A program made the translations under genes and the position numbers. The notes beneath the pieces were generated by a model, which worked only from the letters and a program-made list of their open reading frames with translations, ran no database searches and had not been told where the DNA came from. Below are positions 40,001 to 51,573 of a stretch of 64,000 bases of DNA, piece by piece (position 1 is the first letter of the stretch; every line of letters starts with the position of its first letter). Location: positions 61,249,009-61,313,008 of the forward strand of contig CM073765.1 of the NCBI GenBank assembly GCA_037127475.1. Reading direction: 5' to 3'. The stretch comes from Arma custos. Lineage: Eukaryota; Arthropoda; Insecta; Hemiptera; Pentatomidae.

Positions 40001-40869
40001 ACAAAATATGATGTATTTTTAATAAATTGAGTGTATAACATTAAAAAAAAGTAATAGAATGAAATAAATTAAAAAATTTGGGCCATTAGAGGACGTTAAA
40101 GTAGTAGTTTGAGTATTTGGCGTCAGATTGCAGCACCTACTGAGCAAGCTAATATACGTAGTTCATAAAAGTAACCAACAGATGGCATCACTGTCCGACC
40201 CGGTACCGAATAGGTGAGCTCCTGTGAGCTCCTATTCTCCTGATACTAAATCGTGTTTTTAAGCGAGAAAACGAATAACAACGGTGCTGCCATCTCTCGA
40301 CGGATCACATGAACTAAAATTTTAGCCCTTGGGAGGTGCTGCTATCTGACGACGGAAATTAAAACTATTATTCCAAATGCTATTTCATCACCCATTTTTT
40401 TGCAATTAAACGGAAATATTCATTTTCAAGCCTAATAAGGGCAATTTAAACTTAAAATTGTGTGTTTCTATCGTTTTTGATTAATTTAAGAAATAATTAT
40501 AAGAAATTGAATAATTAATCACGAAAGGAAATATTTAAGTAATTTATCGCGTATATCGGTGGCTATTGATACAATCACGAGTATTCGGCTGGAAAAATAC
40601 TTTTTCATGAAAAATAAACATTTCCGGTCGATTACTAATTTTCTGAGTAAATAACTTAAAAAATTTCGATCTTTGCTTTAAAATATCAAAATATGACGTA
40701 TTTGATACAATGAGTGAACAACATTCAAAGAAAGTAATCGAATAAGATAAATTAACGAATTGGTCCATTAGAGGACGTTAAAGTAGTAGTTTCTGTAGTC
40801 GGCGTCAGATCGCAGCACCTCCCAAGCAATGTAATATTTGTAGTTCATGAAAGTAACCAACAGATGGCA
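28095..40869. repeat. ~680-bp satellite array, block 1 (about 19 units)
   Basis: The word GTCAGATTGCAGCACC (or a close variant) recurs at 28109, 28598, 29271, 29944, 30619, 31281, 31952, 32634, 33308, 33991, 34684, 35367, 36041, 36723, 37398, 38071, 38756, 39440, 40124 and 40806; full units are 662-693 bp. Each unit has a ~225-bp GC-richer head and a ~455-bp AT-rich tail. The head carries four copies of CAGATNGCAGCAC, two forward and two inverted, forming nested hairpin arms (in one unit at 29271, 29326, 29431 and 29483). A GTGAGCTCCT word between the arms occurs one to three times (three at 34081). The first unit lacks about 190 bp including the right arms. Variant units recur in blocks: 33.0-34.9 kb matches 37.8-39.7 kb. 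The 60-103 aa open frames on the - strand of the tails are unlikely to be genes. Confidence 0.95.
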
Positions 40870-42420
40870 TGCATGCTCTTCTCAAGACGGAGAACACCAA
40901 CATCTCCCCCAGACTTAGTTTATGGAGGCGCAAACTTAAGTTTCGACTCCAAAGTCAAGTTCCTGGGATTATTACTTAACTGCAAACTAGACTGGAAGGA
41001 ACACATTAAATGGCTGAAGGAAGAATGTGGAAAACGGCTAAACGTGCTCAAAGTCCTGGCAGGAAGCTCATGGGGAGCAGACAGAAAAAGCATGCTGAGA
41101 GTATACACTTCTTTAGTCAGATCGAAACTGGATTACGGCAGTTTTATATATGCTTCAGCCAGTCCCAAATTGCTGACTGCTTTAGATTCAGTCCACCACG
41201 CGGGCATCCGTCTGGCTACTGGTGCCTTCAGAACTAGCCCAGTGAACAGTCTTTGTGTAGAAGCAGGTATAGCTCCGCTCGCTGTTAGGAGACATCAACT
41301 GGCCTGCGGATATATCGCTAAACTAAAATTTAATGAAGAAAATCCAGCATGGAAACCAGTTTTTCAACCTAGAAGCAGGAGGTTTAACGATGTCCGAAGA
41401 TTACCCACCCCACTCGGAATAAGAGCAGGAAGACACATAGAAGAAATCAGATCCTTGCAAACCTCAGTCAATGAACATTATTACCCTCCATGGACCCTCA
41501 AACTACCTACAATAGATCTAACTCTTTCCAAATTTAAAAAATCTAGCACCCCAGATTATGCATATATATCAGAATATCTAAGTATAAAAGACAAATACAG
41601 AAATAGCAAATATTTGTATACAGACGGTTCAAAAACACACTCCAATGTAGGATGTTCCTTTACCATAGACTCAAAGACAATTAAATATAAGCTCCCTTCC
41701 ATATCGAGCAACTTTACAGCGGAATGCTATGCTATCAGTGCAGCACTCTACCATATCATGCAGTGTAATGAAGAAAACTTTATAATATTCACCGATTCAC
41801 TTTCCGCAATATCAGAACTAAGCAACATACATACAGACAATCAAATACTTAAGAAAGCGCAGAGCTATTCAACAATGATAAAAAGTCAGGGCCAGAATGT
41901 AATAATAGCATGGATACCATCCCATGTTGGAATTAAAGGCAACGAGGCAGCAGATCTAGCAGCAAAGGAAGCAGCCATGTCAACTCTAGATGAAATAAGA
42001 GTCTACACTCCATCAGATCTCGGAAACAGCCTGAAATCCCTAGCAAAGAAGACCTGGGACCAGCTCTGGGAAAGTGTAGAGGACGGCAACAAATTAAAAG
42101 GCATCAAAAAAGAAACCTCATCCTGGGAAAGTTCTAACCGTACCAACAGAAGAGAGGAAGTTGTCCTAGCAAGATTGAGAATAGGTCACACCCGATTAAC
42201 CCACGGATACCTCATAGATAAAGAAGCTCCACCTAAATGCACATCCTGCAAAGTACAGCTATCCATCGCTCACATTCTAGTAGATTGCCCGCGTTACTCA
42301 GCTTACTTCGAAAACTGCAAAATAGAAAGAAGACTCCACTGGATGTTGCAAAATAATGTTTTGAACGTAAACAAAGTAATTGACTTTCTAAAAAAATATA
42401 ACCTATATAGCAAAATTTAA
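40864..42420 (+). CDS. non-LTR retrotransposon polyprotein C-terminus: RT thumb and RNase H
   Basis: A 518-residue intact frame. Residues about 15-130 are the end of a reverse transcriptase (VKFLGLLLNCKLDWKEHI, SMLRVYTSLVRSKLDYG). Residues about 250-375 are an RNase H type 1 domain with its acidic residues: YTDGSK, FTAECYAI, FTDSLSAI and WIPSHVGIKGNEAADLA. Near residue 440 come RLRIGHTRLTHGYL and a C-x2-C, H, C cluster (CTSCKVQLSIAHILVDC), the usual C-terminal zinc-finger-like end of I/Jockey-superclade elements. The RT fingers, palm with its catalytic box, endonuclease and ORF1 are absent. The first codons (ATG GCA TGC) come from the satellite target sequence and junction, so this ATG is accidental. 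No stop or frameshift breaks the rest, suggesting a recent insertion. Confidence 0.9.
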   Translation: MACMLFSRRRTPTSPPDLVYGGANLSFDSKVKFLGLLLNCKLDWKEHIKWLKEECGKRLNVLKVLAGSSWGADRKSMLRVYTSLVRSKLDYGSFIYASASPKLLTALDSVHHAGIRLATGAFRTSPVNSLCVEAGIAPLAVRRHQLACGYIAKLKFNEENPAWKPVFQPRSRRFNDVRRLPTPLGIRAGRHIEEIRSLQTSVNEHYYPPWTLKLPTIDLTLSKFKKSSTPDYAYISEYLSIKDKYRNSKYLYTDGSKTHSNVGCSFTIDSKTIKYKLPSISSNFTAECYAISAALYHIMQCNEENFIIFTDSLSAISELSNIHTDNQILKKAQSYSTMIKSQGQNVIIAWIPSHVGIKGNEAADLAAKEAAMSTLDEIRVYTPSDLGNSLKSLAKKTWDQLWESVEDGNKLKGIKKETSSWESSNRTNRREEVVLARLRIGHTRLTHGYLIDKEAPPKCTSCKVQLSIAHILVDCPRYSAYFENCKIERRLHWMLQNNVLNVNKVIDFLKKYNLYSKI

Positions 42421-42507
42421 AATCAAAAAATAAGCCAAAACAAACATAACCTAAAGGACACGAATGACCTCTGTAGTTGAGTGTCCAAAAACCACAAAAC
42501 CTAACCT
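40870..42507 (+). mobile_element. 5'-truncated non-LTR retrotransposon in the satellite
   Basis: The element is bounded by a 15-bp direct repeat AACCAACAGATGGCA at 40855-40869 and 42508-42522; both copies belong to the satellite head, so this is the target-site duplication. About 1.64 kb remains. The 3' end has no poly(A) tail but ends AAAACCTAACCTAACC at the junction, a pair of CCTAA units. The truncation falls within the reverse transcriptase domain, as expected from incomplete target-primed reverse transcription. Confidence 0.9.
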
Positions 42508-42795
42508 AACCAACAGATGGCAGCACTGTCCGACCAGGTACCGAATAGGTGAGCTCCTGCGAGCTCCTACTCTCCTGGTATTAAGTCGTGTTTTTAGCGA
42601 GAAACGAGTAACTCGACGGTGCTGCCATCTCTTGACGGATCTTAACAACTAAAATTTTAGGCCTTGGGAGGTGCTGCTATCTGACGACGTATATTAAAAC
42701 TATTATTACAAATGCTATTTCTTCACCCAATTTTTTGCAATTAGAAAGAAATATTAGTTTTCAAGCCTAATAAAAGCATTTTTAACTTTCTTCTG
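42508..42795. repeat. satellite unit continued after the insertion
   Basis: Contains the second forward motif, the GAGCTCCT words, both inverted motifs (near 42618 and 42672) and the start of the AT-rich tail. It is a diverged end variant (AGCGAGAAACGAGTAACTCG) that is shared with the end of block 2 at 49686-49790. Confidence 0.9.
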
Positions 42796-43165
42796 TTCTT
42801 TCTTCCGGTTTCGGACTGTGTTGAAACGCATTTTCTTCTAGTCTGAAACTCTGTTGGAAGGCATGTTATTTTAATATTGGACTTTTATGACGTAGTTCCT
42901 CCCAGTCCCGGACTCGGTTGGAACGCATTTTCTTTCTGTTTCGGGCTGTGTTAGATCGTTCTTTCTTCCGGTTTCGGACTGCGTTGAAACGCATTTTGTT
43001 CTAGGCCGGAACTATGTTGGAACGCATTTTATTTTAATCTTGGACTGTCGCAACGTGGTTTCTTCCAGTCCCGGGCTCGGTTGGAACGGATTTTCTTCAA
43101 GTCTCGGACTCTGTTGGAACGATTTTCTTCCAGCCCGGGACTCTGTTAATTTGATATTTATCCAG
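42796..43165 (+). repeat. degenerate GTTGGAACG minisatellite, copy 1
   Basis: Irregular ~36-40 bp units with GTTGGAACGCATTTTCTTC and CAGTCTCGGACTC variants (for example near 42918, 43018 and 43079). The same array follows satellite block 2 at 49905. Confidence 0.8.
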
Positions 43166-46100
43166 TCTGTCTGTTTAAGAACTTACTCTCGTAATAAGTA
43201 CTGATAATTATTAAAATGCATAGTATTTGTTTTAAAATTCTAGTAACTGTTAAAAGATCTTGTACTCGTTAAAAGGAAGAAGCAGCTCAAAAAAGTTTTA
43301 TTATTGTTTTAAAAGTTTTATGCTCAGTCACGCATCAACAAACCCTAGTAAACAGTGTTTTGAAGGGAAATATAATTTATAAATACCCCTTAAAATATAT
43401 TAATAATACCTATATAAATAATACCTCCAACATAAAACGTAAATTATACCGAGAACGGAATGTACACAAAATTAGGTTTCATAATTTCCGAATATTTTTT
43501 AGTTTCGTGATTATTAAAGTTAGAAACGAATGAAAAGTTAAAACTTTAAACAAAACTAATACAAATTAGTAAGTAAACATTAGAAGAATTCACTTCCTCA
43601 CCGAAAATCATGATATCCTTTTCCACATAAACAATATAGATGATAAAAAAAAAGAAAGAAATTAAATTAATTATTTTTATTATTTAACTAGTAATAATTC
43701 TATCTCTACAAATTTCCCCATTCCAAACTAATTTAAACATAATCATTCAAGTTACATTAAAGGCTTTGGAACCTTCTTATCAGTGTGTGACTTTCACAGG
43801 CTGATGCCATTATTTCTATTATTTGTTGTTTAATTAGCTATTAAATAGTGGAAATGTACTGAAAGCTATACAAGTTTTCTTCTACCACTCTTGTGGTTCC
43901 ACTTGATGGGATTTCAAACTCGGAATAGTTACCATATGTTTCCTTTATTATTTAATACACATTTGTCTGTGGTTACTGACAACCAGTGAATGTGATTATA
44001 ATAAATAAATAAACCCAGGCACGATAAAGAAGTTTAACCAGAGGCAATTCTTGACTAAAGAGAAGTTGAAACATTTCATTAGCTGTTGGATGAATTAAGT
44101 TTTGAGAATGCTCATCTCAGGTAATATATGAATCCATTTACATTTTTAAACAATTGATATTTATCTAACAGCAGAAACTTGTACAAAGTTAAAAAAATGT
44201 ATGATTTGTTATATTTACATGAACACTGTATTCAAAACATCTCATTTGTATGCTCCTCTATTCATGATTCTTTCAATTGCTTTGTTAAGTTTTATTTATT
44301 GTTGAGGAAGAAAAAAATATGTTTTTAACTGTGCATTAAACTGGAATGAATAAGATCTTGTCATGTTTTAGAATTATCAATACCATTTCTCAAAGCACTC
44401 TCTAATTTTTCTAAAATTTACAGTAATATTTTAAAAGTTATTCTTTGTTCTAAGTACTTAATGGAATGTTAGTTATGGGCAGGTATCTATACACATCCAA
44501 ATCTTATTATGGATTAATTTATAACTTTTTCTCATTCTAGATCTAAGATTTATTAATAAACATTCAGAAAATACTTGATTCATTTTATTGCCTTGTTTCC
44601 AAGAATATTTCTTTAAATTTCTATAGATAATAATGTGTTAAAACATATTTATGCTTTAGTATGTTATCCATACTAATGAATAACTCCTATGTTAACTTTA
44701 ATATCCACTTAAAAGAAAGTGGTAATAGTTAATTTTTACACTCATGCCCTTAAAATTATTTTATGTCTCTTGAGCTTTTACATTTCAATAATATTTTATT
44801 CGATATCAAAAGATATAATATAAACTGCGCAAAAATGAATAGGGTTAACACCAATTTTGTTGTATTTACTTTGCCTATTATTTTAATATTATTTTTATCA
44901 TTAAAAGCATTAATATTTAATAGAAATTATACTCCGTCAAATATTAATGTAGTTAAAAATTATATAATAATATAAATGATAGGTAAAATACTTACTACAA
45001 AATTAGCAATATCCCTATTCATTGTTGCGCAGTAAATTTCATATTAAGAGTACTATGTTATGTAATTAACACGTTTGGAAAAATTCAATAATAAAAACCT
45101 CAATTCTCTGTAATAAAAACAGGTTTTCTTCCCTGTTAAAATTAAAAAGTATTTTATGTCTCTTTTGAGCTTTTACTCTTGTAATAATATTTTATATTAT
45201 ATTATACAATGTAATTTCTGAAGTGTAATATGAGAAGTCAAGGGGTAAAAACTATTTTTCTTTTAAAGAGGGTGCTAAGTATGGGAGTCGATAGTTAAAT
45301 CATTTAAAGTGTTTTTTTAAATTAAACATTGCCAGTAGTATAACTATAACAACAATTTTATCTCTAAATTTAATCTAATTTATTTTATATTTTTTACAGG
45401 ACCTTACACAGATCGCCTTCATGAGCGAAACTGAAACAGCCGAATTTATAAGGTATAATTCCACGATTAGAGAGTGCTCTGCGTTTCAGAGAGGGAAAGA
45501 ACCATCCAGAAGACAATAAAGCTGAAAAATATTAACTACTGTTTATGATAATGTATTAAAGTTGAACTTTGTAATATGTTATTGGTTTTATTATATTGAA
45601 AATGTTGTCCAATTATGTTTATTATAGGATTGTTGAAATTCACATTAAGTTGGAACCATTGTTGTAATGTATTTAAATAATTTATGATTTATGTTGTATA
45701 TGTTATCTTTTATTTGTTATTTTAATTTTATTGTAAAAAATAAGTGACATTAGTATTTTTTTTTAAAATAAGTTGTACTAAAATGTCAATTTTGTTGAAA
45801 TAAATTGTTTTATTAATATGGTTTTTGAAATTCCATCTACCCTGCTTTTTCATCTACTGGTAAAATTCATTTTATTTCAAATGAAGTTTATGTTTAAATT
45901 ATTTGAGAGATATCTATTTTATTTATTAAGTGTTTTTTTTTTTAAATAAGTTGCTTTGATTGATTCAAGAGGAAATAGTGAAATGTATAATATATTAATT
46001 ATCTCAATTATTAATTGAGAAAATAATGAACTTATTTATTAACTAATACTAGAAAGAGGGAATTGAAAAAAGTAGTTCATAAAAAAATATCAATAAAATC

Positions 46101-46224
46101 CTTAAAACAAAAAAATAAAGCTAAATTTAGTCAGAAAACAAGGATGGAATGCTAGAAATGCCTAGAAGAAATAGTTTTCAAGAAGAAAGGGAAAGTCAGT
46201 GATTCGTGGTTGAAAATATTCCAT
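43166..46224 (+). repeat. low-copy segment, copy A of a segmental duplication
   Basis: AT-rich DNA, mostly noncoding. 44268-44735 is nearly identical to 50367-50830 (shared TTCTTTCAATTGCTTTGTTA and TTTTTAACTGTGCATTAAAC); 44080-44340 also matches 50900-51200; 44735-45330 resembles 53290-53620; 45400-46000 resembles 53849-55560. The part 43166-44060 has no match in the second copy. The open frame 44763-44975 has no recognisable motif. Confidence 0.8.
45400..45519 (+). other. candidate terminal exon, copy A
   Basis: Preceded by a good acceptor (TTTATATTTTTTACAG). The first frame is open for 39 codons to TAA at 45517 (DLTQIAFMSETETAEFIRYN and onward). AATAAA signals follow, for example near 45800. 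A diverged copy with its own acceptor is at 53849. The open frames of the two copies are not the same frame, so it may be an untranslated or long-noncoding RNA exon, or an alternative 3' end of btsz. No upstream partner exon is proven. Confidence 0.25.
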
Positions 46225-49200
46225 TTGTATTAGGAGGAGAGGAGGTAACAGGAGCTGACTTATTATTCTCCTGATTGTGCTGCTATCTATTGAGAGTTTC
46301 ACGAACCAACGTCAATTCTGACGAGAAATACTGGGTTTTGTATCAGGAGAGCAGGATGTAACAGGAGCTCACTATTCCTGGTCCGTGACGGTGCTGCCAT
46401 CTCTTGACGGACCATACGAACTAAAATTTGAGCCCTTAGGAGGTGCTGCTATCTGACGACGGATATTAAAACTATTATTACAAATGCTATTTCTTCACCC
46501 AATTTTTTTAGTTAAAAAGAAAATTTTGTTTTCAAGCCTAATAAAAGCATTTTTAACTTAAAATTGCGTGTTCTATCATTATTGATTAATTTAAGAATTA
46601 ATTAAAAGAAATTCAATAATTGATAAGTCGTTTTTCGTGAATATCGGCGTTTATTGATACAATCGCGACTATTAGGCTAGAAATATACTTTTTCATGAAA
46701 AAGAGACATTTCTTGTCGATTACTAATTTTTTGGGTATGTAACGTAAAAAAATTCGATCTTTGCTTTAAAATATCAAAATATGACGTGTTTGATACAATG
46801 AGTGAACAACATCCAAAAAAAGTAATCGAATAAGATAAATTAACGAATTGGTCCATTAGAGGACGTTAAAGTAGTAGTTTCTGTAGTCGGCGTCAGATCG
46901 CAGCACCTCCCAAGCAATGTAATATACGTAGTTCATGAAAGTAACCAACAGATGGCAGCACTGTCCGACCCGGTACCGAATATGTGAGCTCCTATTCTCC
47001 TGATACTAAATCGTGTTTTTAAGCGAGAAAACGAATAACGACGGTGCTGCCATCTCTTGACGGATCATATGAACTAAAATTTTAGCCCTTGGGAGGGGCT
47101 GCTATCTGACGACGGAAATTAAAACTATTATTCCAAATGATATTTCTTCACCCATTTTTGTGCAATTAAAAGGAAATATTCTTTTCAAGCCTAATAAGAG
47201 CATTTAAACTTAAAATTGTGTGTTTCTATCGTTTTTGATTAATTTAAGAAATAATTAAAACAAATTAAATAATTAATCACAAAAGCAAATATTTAAGTAT
47301 TTTATCGTGTATATCGGTGGATATTGATACAATCACGACTATTCGGCTGGAAAAATACTTTTTCATGAAAAATAAACATTTCCGGTCGATTACTAATTTT
47401 CTGAGTAAATAACTTAAGAAATATCCATCTTGGCTTGAAAATATCAAAATATGATGTATTTTTAATAAATTGAGTGTATAACATTAAAAAAAGTAATAGA
47501 ATGAAATAAATTAACAAATTTGGGCCATTAGAGGACGTTAAAGTAGTAGTTTCTGTATTTGGCGTCAGATTGCAGTACCTACTGAGCAAGCTAATATACG
47601 TATTTCATAAAAGTAACCAACAGATGGCAGCACTGTCCGACCCGGTACCGAATAGTTGAGCACCTGTGAGCTCCTATTCTCCTGATACTAAATCGTGTTT
47701 TTAAGCGAGAAAACGAATAACGACGGTGCTGCCATCTCTTGACGGATCATATGAACTAAAATTTTAGCCCTTGGGAGGTGCTGCTATCTGACGACGGAAA
47801 TTAAAACTATTATTCCAAATGATATTTCTTCACCCATTTTTGTGCAATTAAAAGGAAATATTCTTTTCAAGCGTAATAAGAGCATTTTAAACTTAAAATT
47901 GTGTGTTTCTATCGTTTTTGATTAATTTAAGAAATAATTAAAACAAAATAAATAATTAATCACAAAAGCAAATATTTAAGTAATTTATCGTGTATATCGG
48001 TGGCTATTGATACAATCACGACTATTCGGCTGGAAAAATACTTTTTCATGAAAAATAAACATTTCCGGTCGAATACTAATTTTCTGAGTAAATAACTTAA
48101 GAAATATCCATCTTGGCTTGAAAATATCAAAATATGATGTATTTTTAATAAATTGAGTGTATAACATTAATAAAAGTGATAGAATGAAATAAATTAACAA
48201 ATTTGGGCCATTAGAGGACGTTAAAGTAGTAGTTTCTGTATTTGGCGTCAGATTGCAGCACCTACTGAGCAAGCTAATATACGTATTTCATAAAAGTAAC
48301 CAACAGGTGGCAGCACTGTCCGACCCGGTACCGAATAGGTGAGCTCCTGTGAGCTCCTATTCTCCTGATACTAAATCGTGTTTTTAAGCGAGAAAACGAA
48401 TAACGACGGTGCTGCCATCTCTCGACGGATCATATGAACTAAAATTTTAGCCCTTGGGAGGTGCTGCTATCTGACGACGGATATTAAAACTATTATTCCA
48501 AATGCTATTTCTTCACCGATTTTTTTGCAATTAATAGGAAATATTGATTTTCAAGCCTAATAAGGGCAATTTAAACTTAAAATTGCCTACTTCTATCGTT
48601 TTTGATTAATTTAAGAAATAATTAAAACAAATTAAATAATTAATCACAAAAGCAAATATTTAAGTAATTTATCGTGTATACCGGTGGCTATTGATACAAT
48701 CACGACTATTCGGCTGGAAAAATACTTTTTCATGAAAAATAAACATTTCCGGTCGATTACTAATTTTCTGAGTAAATAACTTAAGAAATATCCATCTTGG
48801 CTTGAAAATATCAAAATATGATGTATTTTTAATAAATTGAGTGTATAACATTAAAAAAAGTAATAGAATGAAATAAATTAACAAATTTGGGCCATTAGAG
48901 GACGTTAAAGTAGTAGTTTCTGTATTTGGCGTCAGATTGCAGCACCTACTGAGCAAGCTAATATACGTAGTTCATAATAGTAACCAACAGATGGCAGCAC
49001 TGTCCGACCCGGTACCGAATATGTGAGCTCCTGTGAGCTCCTATTCTCCTGATACTAAATCGTGTTTTTAAGCGAGAAAACGAATAACGACGGTGCTGCC
49101 ATCTCTTGACGGATCATATGAACTAAAATTTTAGCCCTTGGGAGGGGCTGCTATCTGACGACGGAAATTAAAACTATTATTCCAAATGATATTTCTTCAC

Positions 49201-49904
49201 CCATTTTTGTGCAATTAAAAGGAAATATTCTTTTCAAGCCTAATAAGAGCATTTAAACTTAAAATTGTGTGTTTCTATCGTTTTTGATTAATTTAAGAAA
49301 TAATTAAAACAAATTAAATAATTAATCACAAAAGCAAATATTTAAGTATTTTATCGTGTATATCGGTGGATATTGATACAATCACGACTATTCGGCTGGA
49401 AAAATACTTTTTCATGAAAAATAAACATTTCCGGTCGATTACTAATTTTCTGAGTAAATAACTTAAGAAATATCCATCTTGGCTTGAAAATATCAAAATA
49501 TGATGTATTTTTAATAAATTGAGTGTATAACATTAAAAAAAGTAATAGGATGAAATAAATTAACAAATTTGGTCCATTAGAGGACGTTAAAGTAGTAGTT
49601 TCTGTATTTGGCGTCAGATTGCAGCACCTACTGAGCAAGCTAATATACGTAGTTCATAAAAGTAACCAACAGATGGCAGCACTGTTTTAGCGAGAAACGA
49701 GTAACTCGACGGTGCTGCCATCTCTTGACGGATCTTAACAACTAAAATTTTAGGCCTTGGGAAGTGCTGCTATCTGACGACGGATATTAAAACTATTATT
49801 ACAAATGCTATTTCTTCACCCAATTTTTAGCAATTAAAAAGAAATTTTTGTTTTCAATCCTAATAAAAGCATTTTTAACTTAAAATTGCGTGTTTCTATT
49901 ATTT
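46225..49904. repeat. ~680-bp satellite array, block 2 (about 5 units)
   Basis: Same unit as block 1, with the marker word at 46894, 47566, 48249, 48933 and 49614 (spacing 672-684 bp). 46225-46390 holds scrambled pieces of the head (GTATCAGGAGAGCAGG, GTGCTGCTATCTATTG). The first full unit shares the variant TAGTCGGCGTCAGATCGCAG and CACCTCCCAAGCAATG with the last unit of block 1 at 40797, showing that the blocks were once joined or copied from each other. The last unit has lost about 70 bp between its arms at 49685. Confidence 0.95.
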
Positions 49905-50345
49905 TAATTAATTAATTTCCAGTCTCTGTTGGAAAGCATTTTCTTTCAGTCTCGGACTATGTTGTAACGTATTTCTTTTTAATCTCGGACTATTTTACTA
50001 CCGGAACGTATTTTCTTCCGGTCCCGGACTCTGTTGGAACTCATTTTCTTCCTGTTTCGGGCTGTGTTGGATCGATCTTTCTTCCGGTTTCGGACTGTGT
50101 TGAAACCCATTTTCAACTCTGTTGGAATGCATTTTATTTTAATCTCGGACTGTTGCAATGTCGTTGCTCCCAGTCCCGGACTCAGTTGGAACGGATTTTC
50201 TACCAGTCTCGGACTCTGTTGGAACGCATTTTATTTTAATTTTGGACTGTTGCAACGTATTTTTCCCAGTACCAGACTCTGTTGGATCGCATTTTCTTCC
50301 AGTCTAGGACTCTATCTGTTTTTTACCCAGTCAGTCTGTTTAAGA
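49905..50345 (+). repeat. degenerate GTTGGAACG minisatellite, copy 2
   Basis: Units such as CTCTGTTGGAACGCATTTTA and TTCCAGTCTCGGACTCTGTT repeat every ~36-40 bp, as at 42796-43165. It joins directly to the duplicated low-copy segment at 50367. A 123-codon open frame at 50034-50405 is a by-product of the repeat. Confidence 0.8.
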
Positions 50346-51242
50346 ATTTTCTCTTTTTTTCTTTTTATTCTTTCAATTGCTTTGTTAAGTTTTAATTATT
50401 GTTGAGGAAGAAAAAAATATGTTTTTAACTGTGCATTAAACTGGAATGAATAAGATCTTGTCATGTTTTAGAATTATCAATACCATTTCTCAAAACACTC
50501 TCATAATTTTTCTAAAATTTACTGTAATCTATTAAAAGTTATTCTTTGTTATTATTTAATGGAATGATAGTTATGGGCAGGTATCCATACACATCCAAAT
50601 CTTTTTATGGATTAATTTATAACTTTTTCTCGTTCTAGATTTAAGATTTAATAATAAACGTTTAGAAACTACTTAATTCATTTTATTGCCTTGTTTCCAA
50701 AATTATTCCATTAAATTTCTATTGATAATAGTCTGTTTAAACATACTTCTACTTTAGTATGTTATCCATACTAATGAATAACTCGTATGTTAACTTTAAA
50801 TCCACTTAAAAGAAAGTAGTAATATTCAACTTTTTTTAAACATTTTATCAATTACATCGTTTGTAATTATAAATTATTACTAATGGGAAGTTAAAACAGA
50901 ATATTTCAGCAGCTGTTAGGTAAAATCAGTTTTGAGGATACCCATATCAGGTAATGTATGAATCCATTTACAGCGGACATACATTTTTAAACAATTGATA
51001 TTTATCTAACAGAAACTATATATATATTGTGGAAAAAGTGAATGATTTTTTACATTTAAATCAACACTGTATTCAAAACATCAAAAACTTGAATACTCCT
51101 CTATTCTTGATTTTTTCTATGGCTTTCTTAAGTGTGACTTATTGTTAAGGATGAAAATACAAGTTTTTAATACTGTCTTAAACTTGAATAATCACAGAGA
51201 AATCGGTGGAAAACAAATTAAATAAACTATTAGCTACCAGAG

Positions 51243-51573
51243 TACATTTGAAATTACTTTTTGGATGAAGATAAAAAATAAAAAAAAATCCTTTAATAGT
51301 GAAATTATTTATTATAAGCCAACTTTCTACCCACTTTGCAGTTCTTCTTCAGATCTGAATAAGCAGGATAAACAAATGTATATAAAACTAAAATAAACTT
51401 ACTAACATAAACTATATACTTATTTTAATTGTATATACCTTTTTGCAACTTGTTTATTCAGCTCTGAAGAAAAACTGCTATGTGGGTTAAAATGCTGGTT
51501 TCTGATAAAAAATTTCACTATTGAAGAAAATATTTTTTGCCCTGCATCCGGACCATTTTATTCTCCAAATGTA
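51243..51573. mobile_element. palindromic element of ~330 bp (family M4)
   Basis: Left-arm words TACATTTG, TTTAATAGTGAAATT and CTTCTTCAGATCTGAATAA are mirrored on the right by TTATTCAGCTCTGAAGAA, AATTTCACTATTGAAG and CAAATGTA. Arms are diverged and AT-rich; no coding capacity. It is absent from copy A, so it inserted after, or was lost after, the duplication. Confidence 0.6.

Noticed and set aside
41010..42652. Smaller open frames overlapping the retrotransposon ORF and its 3' flank
   Set aside because: They are other-frame shadows of the RNase H ORF or of the satellite head.
29007..49638. Repeated 60-103 residue open frames on the - strand of satellite units, often starting MLSRCCNL
   Set aside because: They recur only because units are nearly identical; many units have broken or shifted versions, composition follows the AT-rich tail, and no splice or start context supports translation.
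50034..50405. 123-codon open frame
   Set aside because: It is produced by the GTTGGAACG minisatellite and shows its repeat in translation.
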